A DNA stretch of 64,000 nt from NCBI GenBank assembly GCA_022601195.1, contig JAHZIX010000017.1:248001-312000 (forward strand). Reading direction: 5' to 3'. This document shows, one piece after another, positions 28,642 through 38,485 of this stretch. Below the pieces are notes generated by a model, which saw only the letters and a program-made list of their open reading frames with translations, had not been told where the DNA came from and did not search any database. This DNA is from Deltaproteobacteria bacterium (GTDB lineage: Bacteria; Acidobacteriota; Thermoanaerobaculia; Multivoradales; JAHZIX01). Numbering within the stretch: position 1 is the stretch's first letter; each line of letters begins with the position of its first letter. Made by a program: the position numbers and the translations under genes.

Positions 28642-29284
28642 GATAGGTAGCGAGGACCAACGCTACTTTCTGGCCATCGAGGAGGCCTTCATTCGGTTGC
28701 GAGGAGCCCCACTCCTATTGTCACCAGCGGACTGGCGTCAGGCTCGGGCCTGGAGAGAGGAAGGAATCCCTTTGGGTCTGGTCCTGGAGGCTCTGGAAGA
28801 TCTCTTCGAGAGGCGGCGCGAGCGTGGCACGAAAGGTTCCATCTCCAGCTTGCGCTATTGCCAGCGGGCAATCCAGGAAGCCTGGGAATCAGCTCGGGAA
28901 TTGAACCTGACCGCCCAGCGCCAAGCCGCGCCTTCCCTGGATGTACCCGCCGCATTGCAGGCTTTGGCCAACTCACTGCCGGAAGCCTTGCCACAGCGCG
29001 AGAGCTTCGTCGCGGCGATTCTTGCTGCCGGGCAGGAACCTGAGAAATCGGAGCAGGAGCTGGAAGCGTTGGATGAGCAGCTGCTTGCGTTGCTGGAAAC
29101 AGAATTGAGTCCGGCGGATCGTCAGCGCTTCGAGAAGGAAATGGAGACCACCCTCGGCAAGCTCTCCCTCCGGTTGCCGGAGGAACAAGTGGAGAAGGCG
29201 CGCGAGCGTTTGCGAAAACAGAAGCTCCGGAGCCTGCTTGGGGTACCGGTTCTTTCCCTGTTCTCGGTCGAGGAGCCGGGTTAG
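28625..29284 (+). CDS. Conserved hypothetical protein, predicted all-helical
   Basis: The 219-residue acidic, Leu/Glu/Arg-rich soluble protein has no signal peptide or membrane segment. The first 90 residues (YFLAIEEAFIRLRGAPLLLS, then helices ending SLRYCQRAIQEAW) look like a compact helical domain. The rest is helical, possibly coiled-coil. I do not recognise a named family. It overlaps coaX by 17 bases and so is translated with it. Codon use looks like its neighbours, which supports a real gene. Confidence 0.75.
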   Translation: MASKNEIGSEDQRYFLAIEEAFIRLRGAPLLLSPADWRQARAWREEGIPLGLVLEALEDLFERRRERGTKGSISSLRYCQRAIQEAWESARELNLTAQRQAAPSLDVPAALQALANSLPEALPQRESFVAAILAAGQEPEKSEQELEALDEQLLALLETELSPADRQRFEKEMETTLGKLSLRLPEEQVEKARERLRKQKLRSLLGVPVLSLFSVEEPG

Positions 29285-29285
29285 C

Positions 29286-29324
29286 GGTACCGGGCTCTGG
29301 TACTGGGTCCTGGTACTAGGGCTG
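29286..29324. repeat. Three tandem 13-bp near-repeats
   Basis: GGTACCGGGCTCT, GGTACTGGGTCCT and GGTACTAGGGCTG lie head to tail directly after the stop codon at 29284. The GGTAC core is identical in all three. No function is apparent; a terminator hairpin was not seen. Confidence 0.6.
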
Positions 29325-29425
29325 GCCCCTTTGGGTCGTTTCCAGCTCCGGGTTTGCCAAATCATTTCTTAGAGACCTTCTTCTTTTCGCCATAATCCTA
29401 GAGAGTTCTACGTTCTTAGAGAGGT

Positions 29426-31783
29426 ATGAAACGCCCTCTCTATCCAGCGCTCCTCCCTTCTCTTGGTTTCTTGCTCGGCACCATCTTCGCTCTCCAGGCG
29501 AAGAATCTCAGTTGGCCTTGGTCCGTCCTCCTCTTAGGCCTATCCGTCTCGGTATCTCTCCGACTTCGTCGCGAGGCGACGGAGGTTCAGACAGCTTCGG
29601 AGCCGCAGCCACAGGGTGGAAAGAGCGGCAGACTTCGTACCACCCATCGACAACAGCTGGCGGCACAATGTGTTGCCTTTGCGGCCCTCGGTATGCTCAG
29701 TGTTTGCCTCCGGGATGCCGGTCCCGGTGCAGCTGAGACTGGCCTGGATCCAAAGCGACCCGTGACAGCGGTGGTTGATTTGGAGGGACCTTGGAGGGCC
29801 GGCCCTTTTGGTTGGAGTGTTCCTGTTCGGATCAGGGAGCTGAAACAAGGGGATCGCCTTTTTTCTTGGCGGGAGCCTCTATGGCTACGTCTCTCCGGTC
29901 GGGAGATCTCTCCTCCGGTAGCACAGACTCTCCGAGCCCGAGGTTTTCTGGGGCGAAACCGCGGATATCTCAATCGCCCTGTAATCCCACCGTCTCCCTG
30001 GTCCTTGAAGGTCAAGAGCACCCGCCTTATCGAGGAGATGAATCCTCCTGGAGCCTTCATGACCTTGTCCCAAGAGTTGCGGGAAAGGGTTTCCCAAAGT
30101 CTCCATCGAGCCAGTGAGGGAAATCGCACCTCGGTCTCTCTTCCCTGGGTCAAGGCCATGGTCCTCGGAGATGTCGGAGACGTTCCAGACTCACACAAAC
30201 GTACTCTACGACGCACCGGTTTGGCTCACCTGCTTGCGGTGTCCGGGCTCCACGTCGGGTTGGTGGCTCTGGCGATTCTGGTTCTAACCCATCGGACCTC
30301 GAGAGGGATACGTTTCGGCGCAACAGCCTTAGGGGTCGCCTTGTACCTCCTCTTGATCGGTCCCCGGCCAGCGGTCCTACGGGCGACTTTCATGGCTCTC
30401 CTAGCTCTAGCCAGCCTCTTGCTTCGTCGTCCTCCTGCCGGTGCCAATGGGCTGGCTCTCTTTGCCATGGCCGCGACAGCCTGGCGGCCTCGCCTGGTAT
30501 TGGATCTGGGATTCCAACTTTCAGTAGCGGCGACCGCCGGGATCGTGCTCATTTCACCGTGGCTTCTACGCAGTTGGGGACGGCTGCCGCGTTGGTTGGA
30601 GACCTCTCTTGCTGCGAGTTTCAGCGCGCAATTGGCGACTCTGCCCTTTTCTCTTCCCGCCTTTCATCTCTTGGTTCCCGCAGCTTTCCTCTTCAACCTG
30701 ATGGCTCTACCTTGGGCCGCAATAACCTTGACTTCCTTCCTATTGTGGACCTGCCTTGCGCTAGCTCTTCCAACCCTCGCCGGAGTACTGCTCCCGGTTC
30801 TGGATCTGCTGATGATGCCGGTGATCTTCCTTCAAAAAATGCCCGTGGTTTCCTGGATGGTGCTGCCAACAGCGGTGGGGCCTGTTGCCGCAATGGGGAT
30901 CTCCTTCGCCGCAATCAGCGCTCTAAAGTGGCCCCGCCGTGGTAGTTGGATCTTGTTGATGTTGGTGATGGTGAATCACTGCGGAGTCTCCCGCCAGAAT
31001 CAGTACCCCACGGCAACTCTTCTCGATGTGGGCCAAGGGGAAGCGATCCTGCTGCGAGATGGACCCCGTGCTGTTCTGGTGGACGGCGGAGGTTGGGCCA
31101 GTGGTGACTTTGCGAGCCGTGTCTTGCTGCCCGCTTTGGCCGGAGAAGGTGTGGGAGCCTTGGATGCTGTCCTCATGACTCACCCAGACGGAGATCATTG
31201 CGGGGGGTTGGTCGGTCTGGTCGACTATCTGCCAGTGAAGGAGTTATGGACAGCGCCTCGCTTCCGCCATTCTGATTGTGCAGAGAAGATTTCCTCTAAT
31301 GGACGGCCCATGAGATTTCTATTTCGGGGCACGACCCTCTCCCTCGGACGCTGGAGCCTGCGCGTTCTTCACCCCAGTTCTTCTGGAGAGACCGCTAGCG
31401 ACAATGAAGGATCCGTCGTGGTGCGAGCACAGGTGGGGGAGAGCTGCCTTCTCCTCACTGGGGATATTGAGCGCCGTAGCGAGGCAGAGCTTGTTCGCCA
31501 CGACCCTGAGGCCCTGCGCTGCAGGTTTCTGAAGATAGCTCATCATGGTTCCAAAACATCGTCGTCAAGAGCCTTTCTGGAAGCAACCGGATCCCAAGTT
31601 GCCTTGATTTCTGCTGGGGCAGCCAATGTCTATGGCCACCCAGCATCGGTCGTTGTTGACCGGCTTCGTAGGGCCCAGATGAAGGTTTTTCGGACGGATC
31701 TCCACGGTCGAGTGCAAGTGGAATTCCGTTCCTCCGAGTCGGGGCAAGTGAGCAGTGTGGCAGCCTGGCCAGGCAAGGAGTAG
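29426..31783 (+). CDS. comEC: ComEC/Rec2-type DNA uptake channel
   Basis: The 785-residue polytopic inner-membrane protein has the ComEC domain order. An N-terminal DUF4131-like region comes first, then a competence transmembrane domain (about 215-500, many hydrophobic helices). The C-terminal metallo-beta-lactamase-like domain carries LDVGQGEAILLRDG, THPDGDH and IAHHGSKTS. It would pass single-stranded DNA into the cytoplasm during transformation, and the C-terminal domain may be a nuclease. No pilus or other competence genes are in the window, so natural competence is inferred only from this gene. A purine-rich GAGAGG lies just before the ATG at 29426. Confidence 0.93.
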   Translation: MKRPLYPALLPSLGFLLGTIFALQAKNLSWPWSVLLLGLSVSVSLRLRREATEVQTASEPQPQGGKSGRLRTTHRQQLAAQCVAFAALGMLSVCLRDAGPGAAETGLDPKRPVTAVVDLEGPWRAGPFGWSVPVRIRELKQGDRLFSWREPLWLRLSGREISPPVAQTLRARGFLGRNRGYLNRPVIPPSPWSLKVKSTRLIEEMNPPGAFMTLSQELRERVSQSLHRASEGNRTSVSLPWVKAMVLGDVGDVPDSHKRTLRRTGLAHLLAVSGLHVGLVALAILVLTHRTSRGIRFGATALGVALYLLLIGPRPAVLRATFMALLALASLLLRRPPAGANGLALFAMAATAWRPRLVLDLGFQLSVAATAGIVLISPWLLRSWGRLPRWLETSLAASFSAQLATLPFSLPAFHLLVPAAFLFNLMALPWAAITLTSFLLWTCLALALPTLAGVLLPVLDLLMMPVIFLQKMPVVSWMVLPTAVGPVAAMGISFAAISALKWPRRGSWILLMLVMVNHCGVSRQNQYPTATLLDVGQGEAILLRDGPRAVLVDGGGWASGDFASRVLLPALAGEGVGALDAVLMTHPDGDHCGGLVGLVDYLPVKELWTAPRFRHSDCAEKISSNGRPMRFLFRGTTLSLGRWSLRVLHPSSSGETASDNEGSVVVRAQVGESCLLLTGDIERRSEAELVRHDPEALRCRFLKIAHHGSKTSSSRAFLEATGSQVALISAGAANVYGHPASVVVDRLRRAQMKVFRTDLHGRVQVEFRSSESGQVSSVAAWPGKE

Positions 31784-31860
31784 TAGAAGCGCGGTCGCGC
31801 AGGGAATCCACAGGGCCAGACAGACGCTTGAGGGAGACCGGTACCTAGTCGCTGCTTCTC

Positions 31861-31886
31861 AGCACTGGCTGGACGGTTCCAGTGCT
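31861..31886. other. Perfect 8-bp hairpin between comEC and miaA
   Basis: AGCACTGG (31861-31868) pairs perfectly with CCAGTGCT (31879-31886) around a 10-base loop. There is no T tract on either side, so it is not a standard intrinsic terminator. It lies 34 bases upstream of miaA and could be a transcript end or an operator. Confidence 0.4.
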
Positions 31887-31919
31887 AGAAACGGTGGATT
31901 CGCATAGAATTTGGCTTCT

Positions 31920-32870
31920 ATGGAAACGACTCTGGCCATTGTTGGTCCCACCGCTACCGGAAAGACGGAGCTCGCAATCGAAATTGCTGAGCAAATCGGT
32001 GGAGAGATCATTAACGCCGATGCCCTGCAGGTCTATCGTGGCTTCGATATTGGCACGGCCAAGCCTTCCAAGCAGGAGCAGCAGCGAGTTCCTCATCACC
32101 TCATCGACATCGTCGAAGCCGAGCACAGATACTCGGCCGGGGAATTCTCTAAACGAGGCCGAAAGGCCATTGAGGAGATTCGTGGCCGGGGCAAGCAACC
32201 GATTGTCGTTGGGGGGAGTGGGCTGTACATACGGTCTCTCTTCGAAGGGCTGAGCCCGGTTCCTCCGGGCGATCCGGAAGTGCATTCCCGGTTGAGGAAG
32301 AAGCTCGAGGAAGAGGGCCTAGAAGCACTACGAAAGCAGCTGAAAGAGCTAGATCCTGTTTCGGCGCTAAGGATCTCAAGCGGTGACACGCAGCGGATTC
32401 TACGAGCCTTGGAGGTGGCTCTGGTCACCGGGCGCCCCTTGGGAGAGTGGATTGCCGATCAGCCATTCGGTGAACAGGCCTTGCCTTCAACCAAGATCTG
32501 TTTGACCCTTCCGAAGAGTCTCCTATACGATCGAATTGAGTGTCGTGTTCAAAGGATGGTAGATTACGGCTGGGTCGAAGAGGTCCGTAACCTCTTGGCT
32601 TCAGGAGTTAATCCTGAGGCACCCGCTTTTCAAGCTATCGGTTACCGGCAGATCGTACGTTTTCTTAACGACGAGACCACTCTGGAAGTTGCCCTTGGTG
32701 ATACGGTGCAAGCCACAAAACGGTTTGCAAAGCGTCAAAATACCTGGTTCCGTAAAGAGCCGGGTGTGCAATGGGTGGATGCGTTGGGGGTGAAAGGGTT
32801 GGGTCCAGATCTCATGTCAATGTCTTTCTTGAATGGCTTCGGAGGGTCCAATGGCGAAGCACAACATTAA
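31920..32870 (+). CDS. miaA: tRNA dimethylallyltransferase
   Basis: The 316-residue MiaA transfers a dimethylallyl group to A37 of tRNAs reading UNN codons. The P-loop GPTATGKT is at 9-16, the DALQVYRGFDIGTAKP element follows, and GGSGLYI lies further on. The ATG at 31920 is used because the P-loop should lie within the first 15 residues; a TTG three codons earlier is possible. TAGAAT at 31905-31910 is only 9 bases before the ATG, so a nearly leaderless transcript is conceivable. It overlaps hfq, the classical miaA-hfq order. Confidence 0.95.
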   Translation: METTLAIVGPTATGKTELAIEIAEQIGGEIINADALQVYRGFDIGTAKPSKQEQQRVPHHLIDIVEAEHRYSAGEFSKRGRKAIEEIRGRGKQPIVVGGSGLYIRSLFEGLSPVPPGDPEVHSRLRKKLEEEGLEALRKQLKELDPVSALRISSGDTQRILRALEVALVTGRPLGEWIADQPFGEQALPSTKICLTLPKSLLYDRIECRVQRMVDYGWVEEVRNLLASGVNPEAPAFQAIGYRQIVRFLNDETTLEVALGDTVQATKRFAKRQNTWFRKEPGVQWVDALGVKGLGPDLMSMSFLNGFGGSNGEAQH

Positions 32871-33057
32871 TATCCAAGACGGGTTTCTGTTTCAGAACCT
32901 GAAGGAAGCTCAGGTACTTCACATAGAGCTAACGACAGGTAAGAGCATGATCGGGCGACTAAGGCGCTTCGATAGATTTGCAATTGTCCTCGAGAACGAT
33001 AGTGCCGAGACTTTGATCTACAAACATGCTATCGCGACAATTTCCCTGGCTTCTTGA
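32851..33057 (+). CDS. hfq: RNA chaperone Hfq
   Basis: The 68-residue Sm-like protein has the Sm1 motif FQNLKEAQVLHIELTTGK (about 13-30) and Sm2 LIYKHAIATI, with YKHA matching the uridine-binding loop. Hfq hexamers pair small RNAs with mRNAs. The ATG at 32851 is set by GGAGGG 4 bases upstream and by the expected N terminus; the frame extends six codons further upstream. The gene overlaps the end of miaA by 20 bases. There is almost no unstructured C-terminal tail. Confidence 0.95.
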   Translation: MAKHNINIQDGFLFQNLKEAQVLHIELTTGKSMIGRLRRFDRFAIVLENDSAETLIYKHAIATISLAS

Positions 33058-34435
33058 CCGAGTGGGCCGGGGGACCGAAAACCGGTGCCGGTTCGATTCC
33101 GGATTTGCTCTCCTGCTTCTTTCTCTGCTTGCCGGATGCTCAACGGCTCCGGACATTAGGATCCCTGCTCAGCCGAGCGGTAGCACCCACCAAGCCATAC
33201 GGGGGGTAGATAGAGCTTTTCTACCGGACCCGATGGTGGGTTACTCCCTTTCTGCCGAGCCCGAAAGGGCAGGGCAGTTGCGGAGTGCCTACCGCCGCCT
33301 GATGGACGGAGAACCTCCTACCGAGATCAGACAGGTCGCAGAAACCCTTCTCCTCGAGGAGGAGGGTTTTCACCCGGCTCAACTCCTCATTGGGCAGAGT
33401 TGGGTGGTAGAGGGGCGCTATCGGAAGGGGATCGATGCCCTTCTTCCCTTAGTGGAGGAGGTCCCTGACTACGAGCCAGCTAGGCTTAGCCTGGGGCGAG
33501 CAGCCGAGCTCGGTGATGCGCCATTGGTAGCTTTTGAAGCGTTCTCTTCGGTCGCCGACACCTACGAAGCCGCCGCCGGTCGAGTGGAGGAGTTGAGGCC
33601 CAGAGCGCTAGAGATTCTGCATTTCCGCTTCCAAGACGCGATAGATCGAGGTCGCCTCGAGGTGGCTGCGAACAATGTCGGTCGGCTCCAACAGTGGGCG
33701 TCGGACGAATGGGAGACCCTTGCTGCGATCCACCTTCTGTCCCAGAGGCAGGAGGATCCCTCTGCCGAGCTGGCTGTTTTGCAGAGGATGGTGGCTCAAC
33801 GCCCGGAAGAAACTTCTCTTTTGCATCGACAGGCCCAGCTGGAGGTGGAGATCGGAGATCCGAGTCGGGGTGTCGCTCTGCTGCGTTCCCTGGCCGCTGC
33901 CAATCCGCAAGACAGCGTCTATACCGACAGCCTGGAACGAGCCGAGTTCTCTTGGCGTTTGTCGATGCTTCCACAGAATGTCAAGGACCTGGTCGCTCTC
34001 CAGGATCTGGGGCGAGGTCAGTACGCATCCATGCTGTATTGGTTGGTGCCAGGAATTCGCCATGGCCGAGGCCAGAGTGGTCGGATCGCCACAGATATTC
34101 TCGATCACCCGGATCGAGAGGCAATCGCTCGGGTCCTCAGCCTTGGCTTCCTCGACGTAGATGAGCGCTTACACCGCTTTCAACCCGACCGGGAGATTTC
34201 GCGTCTGGAAGTTCTCGAAGCCTTGCTGCGCTTTCTCGGCAGCCAGAATCGAGGGATCTCTTGCCTCGGCAAAGGAAGGATCACGGGGCAGATTTCCACC
34301 GAGTCGGTCTGCCGTAAGGCGGCGAGCTGTGCCCTCTTGCCCGGAACCGGCGATTGCCTCCCACAAGCTTCCCTTTCCGGAGGGGAAGCCTTGGAGTTCA
34401 TTCGCCTCAGCTTGAGGTTGTTGACGCAACCGTGA
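33026..34435 (+). CDS. Lipoprotein with TPR-like repeats and a C-terminal SLH-like segment
   Basis: The 469-residue protein begins with a long basic N-terminal stretch, a hydrophobic segment and a lipobox LLAGC (acylated Cys38 if the ATG at 33026 is used). A GTG at 33062 gives a more usual signal peptide length. Helical TPR-like pairs occupy about 95-330. Near the C terminus, FLDVDERLHRFQPDREISRLE resembles a single surface-layer-homology repeat. It probably sits on an envelope membrane facing the periplasm. The start overlaps hfq and the stop overlaps pgsA (GTGA), so it is inside an operon. No specific function is recognised. Confidence 0.75.
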   Translation: MLSRQFPWLLDRVGRGTENRCRFDSGFALLLLSLLAGCSTAPDIRIPAQPSGSTHQAIRGVDRAFLPDPMVGYSLSAEPERAGQLRSAYRRLMDGEPPTEIRQVAETLLLEEEGFHPAQLLIGQSWVVEGRYRKGIDALLPLVEEVPDYEPARLSLGRAAELGDAPLVAFEAFSSVADTYEAAAGRVEELRPRALEILHFRFQDAIDRGRLEVAANNVGRLQQWASDEWETLAAIHLLSQRQEDPSAELAVLQRMVAQRPEETSLLHRQAQLEVEIGDPSRGVALLRSLAAANPQDSVYTDSLERAEFSWRLSMLPQNVKDLVALQDLGRGQYASMLYWLVPGIRHGRGQSGRIATDILDHPDREAIARVLSLGFLDVDERLHRFQPDREISRLEVLEALLRFLGSQNRGISCLGKGRITGQISTESVCRKAASCALLPGTGDCLPQASLSGGEALEFIRLSLRLLTQP

Positions 34436-35001
34436 ACTGGACACTGCCCAATCTGTTGTCCGTTCTGCGGCTCGGATTGGTTCCTATTTTCATTATCGCA
34501 GTGATCAATGGCAGGCCTGCGGAAGCTCTTGCGCTGATGGCTCTGGCGGGTTTGACAGACGCTCTCGATGGTTACACAGCGCGCTATCTCAAGCAGCAGA
34601 GCTTGCTAGGGAGCTATCTGGATCCAATTGCAGACAAACTCCTCATGACGGCAGCCTATGTCGTCCTGGCCATCCCCAATCTTTCCCAGGGGGTTAGAAT
34701 TCCCGTTTGGGTCACCGTCTTAGTGATCACCCGGGACGTGATGATTCTCGGTCTCGCCGTCGTTCTCTCTATGACCCACGGAGCTCGGAGGTTTCCTCCG
34801 ACTCTTCTCAGCAAGCTCAACACCGCCTTCCAGGTCATCGCAGTGCTGGTCGTGCTCACTTCTGGGCTATGGCCGAGCGCAGCTCCCTGGGCGCGACTGT
34901 GCATCTACCTCGTTGCTGTCCTGACCGTGGTTTCCGGTCTTCAGTACGCCTTCCGCATCGCTGCCTTTCGAGGCGAGTCGGATGGCGCTCCAATGAGCTA
35001 A
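34432..35001 (+). CDS. pgsA: CDP-alcohol phosphatidyltransferase (PgsA-like)
   Basis: The 189-residue integral membrane enzyme has the CDP-alcohol phosphotransferase motif D-x2-DG-x2-AR-x8-G-x3-D-x3-D, seen as DALDGYTAR then GSYLDPIAD. About five to six hydrophobic segments follow. The best match is CDP-diacylglycerol--glycerol-3-phosphate 3-phosphatidyltransferase, the first step towards phosphatidylglycerol and cardiolipin. GTG at 34432 overlaps the preceding stop and places NWTLPNLLSVLRL, a typical PgsA beginning, at the N terminus. Substrate specificity within the family is inferred. Confidence 0.85.
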   Translation: MNWTLPNLLSVLRLGLVPIFIIAVINGRPAEALALMALAGLTDALDGYTARYLKQQSLLGSYLDPIADKLLMTAAYVVLAIPNLSQGVRIPVWVTVLVITRDVMILGLAVVLSMTHGARRFPPTLLSKLNTAFQVIAVLVVLTSGLWPSAAPWARLCIYLVAVLTVVSGLQYAFRIAAFRGESDGAPMS

Positions 35002-35011
35002 ACTCTCCTCG

Positions 35012-38000
35012 ATGTCCCAATTCGTTCACCTTCATCTCCACAGTCAGTTCAGTCTTCTCGATGGTGCAAATCGCCTCGACGATGTCATGGACGCTGCCGT
35101 GGAGGCAGAGATGCCGGCGGTCGCGCTCACTGACCATGGAAACATGTTCGGTGCCATCGAGTTCTACAATCGAGCGCGAAAACGTGGCCTCAAGCCAATT
35201 ATCGGAATCGAGGCCTACACCACCCCTTATGGTCGCCGTGATCGCACTCCAGGGCAAGGGTCGAACAATCACCTGGTGCTCCTCGCCAAGAACGAAGCGG
35301 GTTACCGCAACCTCATCAAACTGACCTCCAAGTCCTATTTGGAAGGCTTTTACTACAAGCCACGTGTTGACCATGAGCTGCTGAGAGAGCACAGCGAAGG
35401 AGTCATCGCTCTTTCCGCCTGTCTCAAGGGAGAGGTCAATGAAACTCTGCGCCAAAGAGGGGAGGACGAAGCGGAAGCGAGGGCTCGGGATCTCTTGGAG
35501 ATCTTTGGAGAAGAGAATTTCTTCCTAGAGCTGCAGAATCACGGCATTCAGGAGCAAATCGATGCCAATGTGTTTCTGCGAGGTCTCTCCAAGCGCCTAG
35601 GGGTGCCTCTCGTGGCATCTAACGACTGCCACTACCTTCGCCAATCTGATGCCCGAGCTCACGATGTCCTGTTGTGTATCGGTACCCAGAAGGCTCTCGC
35701 TGATCCGGATCGGCTGAAATACGCCTCCGATCAATTCTTCATGAAGACTGCGGCAGAGATGCATGCCACTTTTCCCAATGACGGCCAGGCGGTAGAGAAC
35801 ACCGTGGCCGTGGCGGAAATGTGTGATCTGGAAATCCCCACGGGAACCTTCCACTTACCGGAGTTTCCCGTGCCTCCTGGTTACACCTTGGAGAGCTACT
35901 TCGAGAAAGTGACTCGCGAAGGTCTCGAGCAGCGTCTGGAACAGCTCAGGAGAGCCAATACCCATGTGTTGGAGAAGTTCTCCACGGAGCTCTATTTCCA
36001 ACGCCTGGAGACCGAGATTGGGATCATCAAGACGATGGGCTTCCCAGGCTATTTCTTGGTGGTATGGGATTTCATGCGCTATTCCCGGGAGAATGGAATT
36101 CCCGTAGGCCCTGGGCGCGGCTCCGCAGCGGGATCTCTGGTCTCCTATTCGCTCCGCATTACGGACATCGACCCGCTTCAGTATGACCTCCTCTTTGAGC
36201 GCTTTCTGAATCCGGATCGCGTCAGCATGCCGGATATCGACATCGACTTCTGTATGCGGCGTCGGGGCGAGGTCATCAACTACGTTTCCGACAAATACGG
36301 CAAGGATCGAGTCGCCCAGATCATCACTTTTGGAACCTTGGCTGCCAAGGCGGTGATCCGCGATGTCGGTCGGGTTATGGGCATTCCCTACTCGAAGGTC
36401 GATCGTCTTTCGAAGATGGTGCCGGACATGACCAAGTCCTTGGCCCAGGCGGCGGAAGAAGTGGATGCTCTGAAGAGCGAGGTGCGCAGCGACCCGGAGG
36501 TTCGACAGATCGTCGAGATTGGGAGTCGTCTGGAAGGGTTGACTCGTCACGCTTCGATTCATGCCGCTGGAGTCGTCATCACTCCTCAGCCGACAGAAGA
36601 GCTGGTGCCTCTCTATCGCGTCAAAAAGGGCGACGTTGAAACCATCATGACCCAATGGGACAAGGACGTGGTGGAAGACCTCGGCCTGCTCAAGATGGAT
36701 TTCTTGGGTTTGCGTACCCTGACAGTCATCGACGACACCATCAAGATCCTGAAACACCAAGGGATCGAGCTGGATCTAGAGCATCTGGGGCTGGATGATG
36801 AAGATACCTACCAGCTGTTCTGTGAGGGCCGCACCAGCGGGGTGTTTCAATTTGAATCTGCAGGCATGAAGGATCTGCTCCGACGGGCGAGACCATCCCG
36901 TTTTGAGGATCTGGCAGCCTTCAACGCCCTGTACCGCCCTGGCGCTCTCTCCGTAGGCATGGTGGAGGAGTACATCCAGCGAAAGCTCGGCAAGAAGAAG
37001 GTCGTCTACATTCTGCCGGAAACCAAAGATATTCTCGAAGAGACCTATGGCGTCATCGTCTACCAAGAGCAGGTAATGCTCATCGCGGTGGAGGTGGCTG
37101 GGTTCAGCATGGCGGAAGCGGATGTGCTGCGGAAGGCCATGGGCAAGAAGAAAATCGAGGTGATGACCGAGCAGAAGGAGAAATTCCTCGATGGTGCCGA
37201 TAGTCGCGGAAAAAGCCGTAAAAAGGCTGGCGAGTTATGGGACTACATCGAGCCCTTTGCCGGCTATGGTTTCAACAAGAGCCACAGTGTGGCCTACGCT
37301 CTTCTGGCCTACCAAACCGCATATCTAAAGAGCCACTTCCCCGTTGCCTTCATGGCTGCGATGCTCAACTCGGAGATGGGAAGCTCCGACAATGTGGCCA
37401 AGTACGTCCAAGAGTGCCGGGAAATGGGGATCGATGTGCTGCCCCCGGACATCAACCATAGTGAGTGGCTGTTCACGGTGGATGACAAGGCGGTGCGGTT
37501 TGGCTTGGGAGCTATCAAGGGTATTGGGGAAGGCGCCGTCGACGCTATTCTCGCGGCTCGGCGTCAACTGGGCAAGTTCGACAGCCTGGGCCATTTGGCG
37601 ACTGAGGTGGAGATCAAAGCTCTCAATCACAAGGTTTTCGAGAGTTTGATCAAGGCAGGGTGTTTCGACAACAAGACGGACAACCGGCGCGCCCTGTGGG
37701 AAGTGCTCGATACGGTCCTCGACTACGCTCAGGGGCGGAGACGTGAGATCGAAATGGGGCAGGGTTCCCTCTTTGGAGGAGAAGTCAACGCCGAACCGGT
37801 GCCCAATCTTCGCCTTCCTCCTTGGCCGGAGCGGGAGCGCCTCAGTTTCGAAAAGCAAGCTCTGGGTCTCTATCTGACGGGCAACCCCTTGACCGAGTAC
37901 AGCGAGGTCATGAAGAGGTTTCACCTCAAGAGCCTTCAGGACCTCAAGGATGAGGAGGGAGCGGAAGGGTCCATCCGGGTTGGAGGTCTGGTGACCCAGC

Positions 38001-38479
38001 TACGAATGACAAAGATCAAGAGCGGTCGGAATGCGGGGCGGATGATGGGTCGCTTCGTTTTGGAGGATCTCACCTCGACCATGCCCATTGCCGTTTTCGC
38101 CAACCAGCTCCAGCAATTTGGGCACCTTCTCAAAGATGAAGCCGTTGTGGTCGTCAAGGGTAGCGTGCGGGAGCGAGGCAGCGACTACGAGATGTCGGCC
38201 GAGGAGGTCGTCGGCGTTCAACTGCCGACCGATCGCATCCTTTCCGTGGATCTGACTCTTCCTGGACATCTCTCCACGGCAGAAATGTTCAGTCTGCGCA
38301 ACATCCTGATCGAGAATCATGGCGAGGTTCCCATCCGGCTGCGCTATCAACTTCCTGGACAAACGATTCATATCTCTCCCAGAGCGGATCTGTGTGTCGA
38401 GCTGAGTCCGGATCTGGTGGCCTCCCTAGAGGGAATTCTTGGCTCTGGATCGGTTTTCGAGCGGCGGCCGGAGGGCTGA
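35012..38479 (+). CDS. dnaE: DNA polymerase III alpha subunit
   Basis: The 1155-residue replicative polymerase is of the DnaE type. The N-terminal PHP domain starts with [13 protein letters not shown], and the polymerase active-site aspartates lie in PDIDIDF (D408 and D410). Helix-hairpin-helix and OB-fold regions follow (about 800-1100). The length is typical. It begins 10 bases after pgsA and ends 6 bases before the next gene. No epsilon or other holoenzyme subunit is in the window. Confidence 0.97.
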   Translation: MSQFVHLHLHSQFSLLDGANRLDDVMDAAVEAEMPAVALTDHGNMFGAIEFYNRARKRGLKPIIGIEAYTTPYGRRDRTPGQGSNNHLVLLAKNEAGYRNLIKLTSKSYLEGFYYKPRVDHELLREHSEGVIALSACLKGEVNETLRQRGEDEAEARARDLLEIFGEENFFLELQNHGIQEQIDANVFLRGLSKRLGVPLVASNDCHYLRQSDARAHDVLLCIGTQKALADPDRLKYASDQFFMKTAAEMHATFPNDGQAVENTVAVAEMCDLEIPTGTFHLPEFPVPPGYTLESYFEKVTREGLEQRLEQLRRANTHVLEKFSTELYFQRLETEIGIIKTMGFPGYFLVVWDFMRYSRENGIPVGPGRGSAAGSLVSYSLRITDIDPLQYDLLFERFLNPDRVSMPDIDIDFCMRRRGEVINYVSDKYGKDRVAQIITFGTLAAKAVIRDVGRVMGIPYSKVDRLSKMVPDMTKSLAQAAEEVDALKSEVRSDPEVRQIVEIGSRLEGLTRHASIHAAGVVITPQPTEELVPLYRVKKGDVETIMTQWDKDVVEDLGLLKMDFLGLRTLTVIDDTIKILKHQGIELDLEHLGLDDEDTYQLFCEGRTSGVFQFESAGMKDLLRRARPSRFEDLAAFNALYRPGALSVGMVEEYIQRKLGKKKVVYILPETKDILEETYGVIVYQEQVMLIAVEVAGFSMAEADVLRKAMGKKKIEVMTEQKEKFLDGADSRGKSRKKAGELWDYIEPFAGYGFNKSHSVAYALLAYQTAYLKSHFPVAFMAAMLNSEMGSSDNVAKYVQECREMGIDVLPPDINHSEWLFTVDDKAVRFGLGAIKGIGEGAVDAILAARRQLGKFDSLGHLATEVEIKALNHKVFESLIKAGCFDNKTDNRRALWEVLDTVLDYAQGRRREIEMGQGSLFGGEVNAEPVPNLRLPPWPERERLSFEKQALGLYLTGNPLTEYSEVMKRFHLKSLQDLKDEEGAEGSIRVGGLVTQLRMTKIKSGRNAGRMMGRFVLEDLTSTMPIAVFANQLQQFGHLLKDEAVVVVKGSVRERGSDYEMSAEEVVGVQLPTDRILSVDLTLPGHLSTAEMFSLRNILIENHGEVPIRLRYQLPGQTIHISPRADLCVELSPDLVASLEGILGSGSVFERRPEG

Positions 38480-38485
38480 ACAGAG

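Noticed and set aside
33085..33115. tRNA T-arm-like string GGTTCGATTCCGG
   Set aside because: It lies inside the N-terminal coding part of the lipoprotein gene; no acceptor, D or anticodon arms could be placed around it.
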